From contig JAKAAZ010000110.1 of assembly GCA_021802085.1 (NCBI GenBank), forward strand, positions 1 to 11,133: a stretch of DNA of 11,133 nucleotides, in the 5' to 3' direction. This document shows, one piece after another, positions 6,149-11,133 of this stretch. How positions within the stretch are numbered: the stretch's first letter is position 1; every line of letters begins with the position of its first letter. This stretch comes from Acidobacteriota bacterium. Its GTDB lineage: Bacteria; Acidobacteriota; Terriglobia; Terriglobales; Acidobacteriaceae. The notes below the pieces were generated by a model. That model saw only the letters and a list, made by a program, of their open reading frames with translations. It had not been told where the DNA came from and did no database searches. A program made the position numbers and the translations under genes.

Positions 6149-8794
6149 ATGGCAGACGATCAAATTCCCCAGCAACTCCCTCTAGGCGACAATGGCAGCG
6201 ACGGTACGGGCAGCAGCGGAACGCCTCCGGGCGGTCCCACTGGTCCAGGCGCGGCACACATGATCTTCATCAACATTGAAGACGAGATGCGCCGCTCGTA
6301 TCTCGACTACTCCATGTCGGTCATTATCGGGCGCGCATTGCCGGACGTGCGCGACGGGCTGAAGCCGGTGCATCGGCGTGTTCTGTACACGATGCAGGAG
6401 ATGGGACTGCAGTACAACAAGAAATACACCAAGTGCGCCAAGGTTGTGGGACAAGCCATGGGTCTGTACCATCCCCATGGAGATGCGTCGATTTACGACA
6501 CCATGGTGCGTCTTGCGCAGCCTTTCACCATGCGATACACCATGGTGGATGGTCAGGGGAATTTTGGCTCCGTGGATGGCGATCCGCCGGCAGCGATGCG
6601 GTATACGGAAGCTCGTTTGACCCGCATTGCCGGAGAAATGCTGGCCGACATCGATCAGGACACGGTCGACTTTACGCCGAATTACGATGAGAGCACGTTT
6701 GAGCCGCTGGTGCTGCCGACTCGCATTCCGACGCTGATCGTGAATGGATCGAGCGGGATTGCGGTTGGCATGGCAACCAATATTCCTCCGCACAATTTAA
6801 CGGAGGTCGTGAACGCCGCCATTGAGATGGTGAACAATCCCCATGCTGGGCTGGCCGAAGTAATGGCGCACGTGCAGGGACCGGATTTCCCCACTGGCGG
6901 ATTTATCTATGGCCGCAGCGGAATCACCGAGGCGTACAGGACCGGCCGAGGCCGCTTCCTGATGCGGGCACGCGTGGCCATCGAAAATCTTACGCAAGGC
7001 CGCCAGGCAATCATCGTCACCGAAATTCCATATCAGGTGAATAAGTCAAAACTGATTGAGCGCATCGCCGATCTGGTGAATGAGAAGGTGATCGATGACA
7101 TCAGCGATGTGCGCGATGAGAGCGACCGCGACGGGATGCGCATCGTAATTGAGCTGAAACGGAACGCGGAAGCGCAAATCGTGTTGAATCAGCTCTACAA
7201 GAACACGCAGATGCAGGACAGTTTCTCGATGATTTTCCTGGCGGTCGTCAATGGCCAGCCGCGGGAGATGGGGCTTCCACAGGCGATTCGTCACTTCCTC
7301 GATCATCGCGTGGATGTGGTGCGCCGTCGTACCGCTTTCCTGCTGAAAAAGGCGCGCGAGCGGGAACACATTTTGGAAGGCTACAAGATTGCGCTGGACA
7401 ACTTAGATGCCTTCATCAAAATTATCCGAGGATCCTCTTCGCGCGCGGACGCACGGGAAAATCTGCATCGCTTTTCTCTTGGCAAAGAGATTGTCATCAA
7501 GCTGGACAAGGACACGACGAACCTGGCAGTCGAAGCCGGCATGACGTATCGCCAGATTGACGCCGTTCTTGAACTGCAACTCTATCGGCTGACGCAGCTC
7601 TCGATCGATGAGCTATTGAAGGAACTCGCCGAAGTTCGCGAGCGGATTGCTGAGTACGAATCCATTCTGGCCAGCGAGAAGAAACTGCGCAGCGTGATTG
7701 TCAAAGAGCTGGAAGCAGTCAAGAAGGAATACGGCGATGCTCGCCGCACTCAGATTCTGGATGAAACCGCGGAGCTACAGATGGAGGACCTGATTGCCGA
7801 TGAGCAGGTGGCCATCACGGTTTCGCATTCCGGTTATCTGAAGCGCACGGCAATCTCAACCTATCGCCAGCAGCGCCGCGGCGGCACTGGACGCTTCGGG
7901 ATGCGCACGCGAGAAGAAGATTTTGTGGAACAGCTAATCATTGACTCCACGCACGCATACCTGCTTTGCTTCACCAACACTGGCCGCGTGTACTGGCTCA
8001 AGGTCTACGAGATTCCAGACGTGGGCGCGGCAGGCAAAGGGAAAGCCATGGCCAGCCTGCTGAACCTGCAGCCGGGAGAAAATGTCTGTGCGATTCTGCC
8101 GGTGCGCAACCTGGAAGAGGAAGGGAAGTTCATCTTCTTCGGGACGCGCAATGGAACGGTAAAGAAGACGCCGCTAAAAGATTTTTCCAATGTGATGGCC
8201 AAGGGAATCATCGCCATCGGCATCGACAAGGAAGATGAACTGGTCGCGGCGCGGATCACGGATGGGCTCCAGCTTGTCTTCCTCGCCACTCATGATGGCA
8301 TGGCGATTCGTTTCGACGAAAACGATGTTCGTTCCATGGGCCGGCCCGCCTACGGCGTGCGCGGCATCGATTTGGCGAAGGACGACTACGTAGTCGGTGT
8401 CGCGGTCACTCCCAAAGAACGCAAAAAGAGCGATGGGGGTGCGGACTGTGCCTGCTTGATTCTTTCCGTGACCGACAACGGCTATGGCAAGCGTACGGAT
8501 GTGGACGAATACCGCCTGCAAACACGCGGCGGCAAAGGTGTCATCAACCTGAAGACGATGAAGAAGAATGGCAAGGTCTGCTCCATTCAACTGGTGGACG
8601 ACTCCAGCGAACTGATGGTGATCAGCCAGTTTGGTAAGATCATACGCATCGACACCAAGACGGTGCGCGCGGCGGGCCGGTCGACCCAGGGCGTGCGATT
8701 GCTGAACCTGGAGGAGCCGGACAAAGTGGCAGCCGCTGTTGTCATTCCGCCCGAAGAAAAAGAAAATGGAGAGGAACCGACACTCCTTCAGTAA
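6149..8794 (+). CDS. gyrA: DNA gyrase subunit A
   Basis: GyrA is the DNA-breaking and wrapping subunit of the A2B2 gyrase that introduces negative supercoils with ATP. The 881-residue product is of normal length. The breakage-reunion part starts at IEDEMRRSYLDYSMSVI (43-59), has the quinolone-region HPHGDASIYD (108-117), and has catalytic Y152 in MRYTE, equivalent to E. coli Y122. The C-terminal beta-pinwheel contains the gyrase-specific GyrA box QRRGGTG (575-581), which separates it from ParC, and a second box-like QTRGGKG (791-797). The tail is acidic. The ATG at 6149 gives a 30-40 residue Gly/Ser/Pro-rich extension before the conserved start. M38 at 6260 is a possible but poorly supported alternative. 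Only a weak GAGAAA precedes the start. The position of E. coli S83 is alanine (A113). gyrB is not adjacent, so the gene probably stands alone. Confidence 0.97.
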   Translation: MADDQIPQQLPLGDNGSDGTGSSGTPPGGPTGPGAAHMIFINIEDEMRRSYLDYSMSVIIGRALPDVRDGLKPVHRRVLYTMQEMGLQYNKKYTKCAKVVGQAMGLYHPHGDASIYDTMVRLAQPFTMRYTMVDGQGNFGSVDGDPPAAMRYTEARLTRIAGEMLADIDQDTVDFTPNYDESTFEPLVLPTRIPTLIVNGSSGIAVGMATNIPPHNLTEVVNAAIEMVNNPHAGLAEVMAHVQGPDFPTGGFIYGRSGITEAYRTGRGRFLMRARVAIENLTQGRQAIIVTEIPYQVNKSKLIERIADLVNEKVIDDISDVRDESDRDGMRIVIELKRNAEAQIVLNQLYKNTQMQDSFSMIFLAVVNGQPREMGLPQAIRHFLDHRVDVVRRRTAFLLKKAREREHILEGYKIALDNLDAFIKIIRGSSSRADARENLHRFSLGKEIVIKLDKDTTNLAVEAGMTYRQIDAVLELQLYRLTQLSIDELLKELAEVRERIAEYESILASEKKLRSVIVKELEAVKKEYGDARRTQILDETAELQMEDLIADEQVAITVSHSGYLKRTAISTYRQQRRGGTGRFGMRTREEDFVEQLIIDSTHAYLLCFTNTGRVYWLKVYEIPDVGAAGKGKAMASLLNLQPGENVCAILPVRNLEEEGKFIFFGTRNGTVKKTPLKDFSNVMAKGIIAIGIDKEDELVAARITDGLQLVFLATHDGMAIRFDENDVRSMGRPAYGVRGIDLAKDDYVVGVAVTPKERKKSDGGADCACLILSVTDNGYGKRTDVDEYRLQTRGGKGVINLKTMKKNGKVCSIQLVDDSSELMVISQFGKIIRIDTKTVRAAGRSTQGVRLLNLEEPDKVAAAVVIPPEEKENGEEPTLLQ

Positions 8795-8934
8795 AGGGAG
8801 CTGGAACAGATGTAACTATCCTGAAGCATTTCTGCGGGGGACATCGTCCTATCTGCTGCGCAATCACTAGATAGTTCTTGCACTGGCAGCTTGGCGGTCG
8901 GAACAAATATTCTAAATTTTCTGTGGAGACATGC

Positions 8935-9156
8935 ATGGCGATTCAAGCAGTTGCACTCAAGAATGGGCCTTACCTGGTAACGGGCGATTTGACGGAGCTG
9001 AACCTGACGGATGCAAATGGAACACGCTACGACCTGAGCGGAAAAGAGAAAGTTGCCCTCTGCCGTTGCGGTGCTTCTGTCAACAAGCCTTTTTGCGATG
9101 GCCAACATTCGAAGATTGGCTTCCAGGCTGCGGAAGCAGCGGTCAAAGCGGAATAG
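8935..9156 (+). CDS. CDGSH iron-sulfur domain protein
   Basis: The 73-residue product is a single CDGSH-type zinc-finger-like domain that binds a [2Fe-2S] cluster through three cysteines and one histidine. The ligands are visible in CRCGASVNKPFCDGQH (residues 43-58): C43, C45, C54 and H58. The usual CDG(S/A/T)H has glutamine in the variable place. The preceding NGPYLVTGDLTELNLTDANG strand region and the RYDLSGKEKVAL lead-in are typical of small bacterial members. The ATG at 8935 has GGAG six bases upstream; a second ATG four bases earlier lies too close to that site and is out of frame. It is cytoplasmic, with no signal or membrane segment. Electron transfer, cluster storage or redox sensing are the family's proposed roles. 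The O-methyltransferase gene follows after 43 bp, so they are probably one transcript. Confidence 0.92.
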   Translation: MAIQAVALKNGPYLVTGDLTELNLTDANGTRYDLSGKEKVALCRCGASVNKPFCDGQHSKIGFQAAEAAVKAE

Positions 9157-9199
9157 GAGCAAGGATCCGTTGTCAATTCCAGGCGATTCGAGGCAATGC

Positions 9200-9772
9200 A
9201 TGTTGAATGAACATCAGCAAACGGAGATTCAGCGCCTGTGGACGCGCAAGGTAGCGCAGGATGAAGGAGGCGTTCCTTTTTCGGAGTGCCATCGCAACCT
9301 TATGCCGGCGAGCGCGGAATTTTTATGTGCGCTGGCTTCTGGAATCGGGGCCAAAAACATACTCGAGATTGGCGGATCCAGTGGAATTTCTACCATCGCC
9401 CTAGCAGTTGCTGCGAAGGCGACCCAGGGAAGAATCATCTCGCTTGAGATTGAACCGATTAGGCAGGCAGAATCGAAACAAACGATTGCAAGATTGGGTC
9501 TTAGCGACTTTGTCGATTTCCGCCTGGGTGATGCTGCCCAGACTTTGCCGGAGCTGAGCGATCTAGAGTTCGTCCTGATCGATTGCGAAAAGCACGACTA
9601 TGTCCGCTTTTTCGACATGCTGCGGATGCATCCCGGCGGCATCGTTGTAGCCGACAATGTCGTTTCTCATCAACTCAGCGCGTATGTCACGCATGTGCAA
9701 TCGCGACCTGGAGCACAATCCGTAACGTTGCCTGTCGGCCAGGGGTTAGAGATCACTCGAGTTGCCAATTGA
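9200..9772 (+). CDS. SAM-dependent O-methyltransferase (caffeoyl-CoA OMT-like)
   Basis: The 190-residue product has a Rossmann methyltransferase fold. It shows motif I KNILEIGGSSGISTIALA (52-69), the acidic SLEIEP (81-86) whose E83 should hold the SAM ribose, LGDAAQTLPEL (109-119), LIDCEKHDYVRFFDML (126-141) with D128, and GGIVVADNVV (146-155). D128 and the D152-N153 pair occupy the positions that coordinate the divalent metal in catechol and caffeoyl-CoA type enzymes. The substrate cannot be read from the sequence. The ATG at 9200 has GAGG six bases upstream; the longer in-frame extension is arginine-rich and overlaps the CDGSH gene, so it is unlikely. The product is cytoplasmic. A YrrM-like tRNA methyltransferase is an alternative within the same superfamily. 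Confidence 0.88.
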   Translation: MLNEHQQTEIQRLWTRKVAQDEGGVPFSECHRNLMPASAEFLCALASGIGAKNILEIGGSSGISTIALAVAAKATQGRIISLEIEPIRQAESKQTIARLGLSDFVDFRLGDAAQTLPELSDLEFVLIDCEKHDYVRFFDMLRMHPGGIVVADNVVSHQLSAYVTHVQSRPGAQSVTLPVGQGLEITRVAN

Positions 9773-9985
9773 ATCGCGCCGGTGTGGTTGCGAGGAACGT
9801 TTCATCCTGCACGCGAGAGATTGGTGCTATGCTCGTAATCACATTTCGCTGGTACGAGAGTGTTCCAAGATTACGTTCTCGCATGGCGGCATGAAGCAAC
9901 ATCAATACAACGTCAATGACTGACTCGATTGGCCGAAGACGTACCCATTCTCCCTGCAGGCGTCCCATGAGGTGCATCTCCCCCC

Positions 9986-11011
9986 ATGCGTAGACGCACA
10001 TGGATCAGTCTGGCGATTGCCCTCGCGCTCGTGGCTGCGCTTCTGACTGCAGTCTATCTCCGCAAACAAGCGCCTCCAGAGGTGGCTCGTCTGCTTCCTG
10101 AGGCCGACGCCATCGTCTACTTCAATTTGAGGCCGCTGCGCTCGCTGACTCGATTCGATCAGCACCCGGTTGCACACGATCCCGATTACCAAAAATTCAT
10201 CGATGCGACGGGAATCGAGTTTGAGCGTGATCTGGATCAGGTGGCCTTCGCCATTCACCGGATGGCGGATCCAGACGGCCCGAACGGTTCTGTCGCTTAT
10301 TCTGAAGTATTTCAGGGACGCTTCGACGGGGAGCGGTTGACCGGGTATCTTGCAGCGCAGGCATCCGCTCCGGAACTGTACGCCGGGCACGAAATCTACT
10401 CGCTTTCGCACGATGGACGCACAATCCGTGTAGTGGTGCTGGGATATGACCTGGTGGCGGTCTCCAATACGCCGACTGCCGAGCAGATCCATTCCATCAT
10501 CGATCGCTACCAGGCGGCTGCGTCGCCCTTTACCGGGGACACGCTGCTCGCGCGATACTACTCGAAGATCCCATTGCTGTCGGAAGCGTGGGGAATCGGC
10601 GAGATCGGACCGCCAACAGAACCAGGGCTGCAATTCAACGTCTTCGGCCTTCCAGTATCATTGCCGGTGGATGCCACGTTTATCGGTTCAGTTCGCTTTC
10701 TGGGATCAATCCATCTGCGGCTGGAAGAAATTGCACCTACGGAGAACGCGGCCAAAGAGTCGGCGGCGCTGGTGAATCTCGCGCTCGGTATGATGCGCTC
10801 GGCTCAGGTAACAATCGGATCACAGGACGCAACCGCAGCAGACTGGGATTCCTTGATACACAGCATTACGGTCGAGCACAAGGGGAAGCGGGCGATCCTC
10901 CAAGCCGCGGTTCCCATACGATTGGTGCGCAGTTTGTTATCCGCACAGAAAGGCGCCATGCCTGGTCCCATTTCGCCGCCAGAGACCAGCCCAGCGCCGT
11001 CCACCCCCTAG
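9986..11011 (+). CDS. Membrane-anchored protein of unknown function
   Basis: The 341-residue product begins with a basic MRRR and one hydrophobic segment (about 6-24, WISLAIALALVAALLTAVYL), so it is either an uncleaved anchor with an extracytoplasmic body or a signal peptide. The body has no enzyme motif I recognise. Conserved-looking stretches are LLPEADAIVYFNLRPL (36-51), HDPDYQKFIDATGIEFERDL (64-83), the repeated strand-like GRTIRVVVLGYDLVAVSNTP (144-163) and a C-terminal PPETSPAPSTP tail. I recall similar hypothetical proteins in Acidobacteriota genomes, but not a function. GAGG lies 13 bases before the ATG, and a run of Cs directly precedes it. The gene stands 213 bp after the methyltransferase gene; that gap holds only a 6-bp inverted repeat (9832-9837 with 9853-9858). 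A MITE-like element begins on the base after its stop codon. Confidence 0.85.
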   Translation: MRRRTWISLAIALALVAALLTAVYLRKQAPPEVARLLPEADAIVYFNLRPLRSLTRFDQHPVAHDPDYQKFIDATGIEFERDLDQVAFAIHRMADPDGPNGSVAYSEVFQGRFDGERLTGYLAAQASAPELYAGHEIYSLSHDGRTIRVVVLGYDLVAVSNTPTAEQIHSIIDRYQAAASPFTGDTLLARYYSKIPLLSEAWGIGEIGPPTEPGLQFNVFGLPVSLPVDATFIGSVRFLGSIHLRLEEIAPTENAAKESAALVNLALGMMRSAQVTIGSQDATAADWDSLIHSITVEHKGKRAILQAAVPIRLVRSLLSAQKGAMPGPISPPETSPAPSTP

Positions 11012-11133
11012 GAGCCTGTCGGGCATAGATTTCATACCCTTTAAAATCAACAACCTACAAAATCTACCATGTTTGGTATGTTGTTGATTCTATGTTGGTT
11101 ACAAAATCTCAAACCCTTATGCCCGACAGACTC
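11012..11133. mobile_element. 122-bp MITE-like element with terminal inverted repeats
   Basis: GAGCCTGTCGGGCATA (11012-11027) and TATGCCCGACAGACTC (11118-11133) are 16-bp terminal inverted repeats with one mismatch. Inside, ATCAACAAC (11046-11054) and GTTGTTGAT (11080-11088) are a perfect inner pair, and TACAAAATCT occurs twice (11056-11065, 11100-11109). The interior is AT-rich, unlike the flanking gene, and encodes nothing. This is the form of a nonautonomous insertion element mobilised by a transposase elsewhere. The left end abuts the stop codon TAG of the preceding gene, perhaps as part of a CTAG- or TAG-type target duplication, but the right flank is outside the window. As RNA it would fold into a long hairpin that could end transcription. 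Confidence 0.68.

Noticed and set aside
8814..8876. AACTATC/GATAGTT inverted repeat after gyrA as a terminator
   Set aside because: The seven-base arms are about 50 bases apart with no T run, too weak to call.
8931..9206. A 91-codon out-of-frame reading frame starting at the ATG four bases before the CDGSH start and ending just inside the methyltransferase start
   Set aside because: Its start is only two bases from the GGAG site, its protein is cysteine-, arginine- and tryptophan-rich noise, and the overlapping CDGSH frame has clear conserved ligands.

Overview
The window most likely comes from the chromosome of an Acidobacteriota member (class Terriglobia/Acidobacteriia). This is inferred from the moderate-to-high GC, a GyrA with the long actinobacterial/acidobacterial-like breakage motif, and a 341-residue anchored protein of a type I associate with that phylum. 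No rRNA, tRNA or CRISPR array is visible, so the taxonomy is recognition rather than proof.

Layout. Positions 1-499 are a junction. A minus-strand gene with a strong ribosome binding site begins at 40 and runs off the left edge, beside a plus-strand Apea-like HEPN C-terminal domain that looks 5'-truncated. A perfect 12-bp hairpin (612-646) separates it from the convergent ClC-type (ClcB-like) chloride transporter gene at 731-2119. Next come about 700 bp without a convincing gene.

Positions 2818-5901 form an accessory segment. It holds a Uma2-family PD-(D/E)XK nuclease, a two-gene minus-strand operon (helix-turn-helix protein, then ribbon-helix-helix protein) behind a set of nested palindromes, the decayed end of a membrane protein gene, and a plus-strand pair made of an unrecognised 67-residue protein and an overlapping SDH/ClpP-class serine protease. 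The 67-residue gene appears to be read from a leaderless mRNA. Nothing here is a proven defence system, although the mix of HEPN, Uma2, small regulators and a soluble protease resembles genomic-island content.

Positions 6149-11011 are core-like. They carry gyrA (alone, without gyrB), a CDGSH iron-sulfur protein followed 43 bp later by a SAM-dependent O-methyltransferase (probable operon), and a single-pass anchored protein of unknown function. Immediately after that gene's stop codon lies a 122-bp element with 16-bp terminal inverted repeats, probably a MITE, which ends exactly at the window edge.
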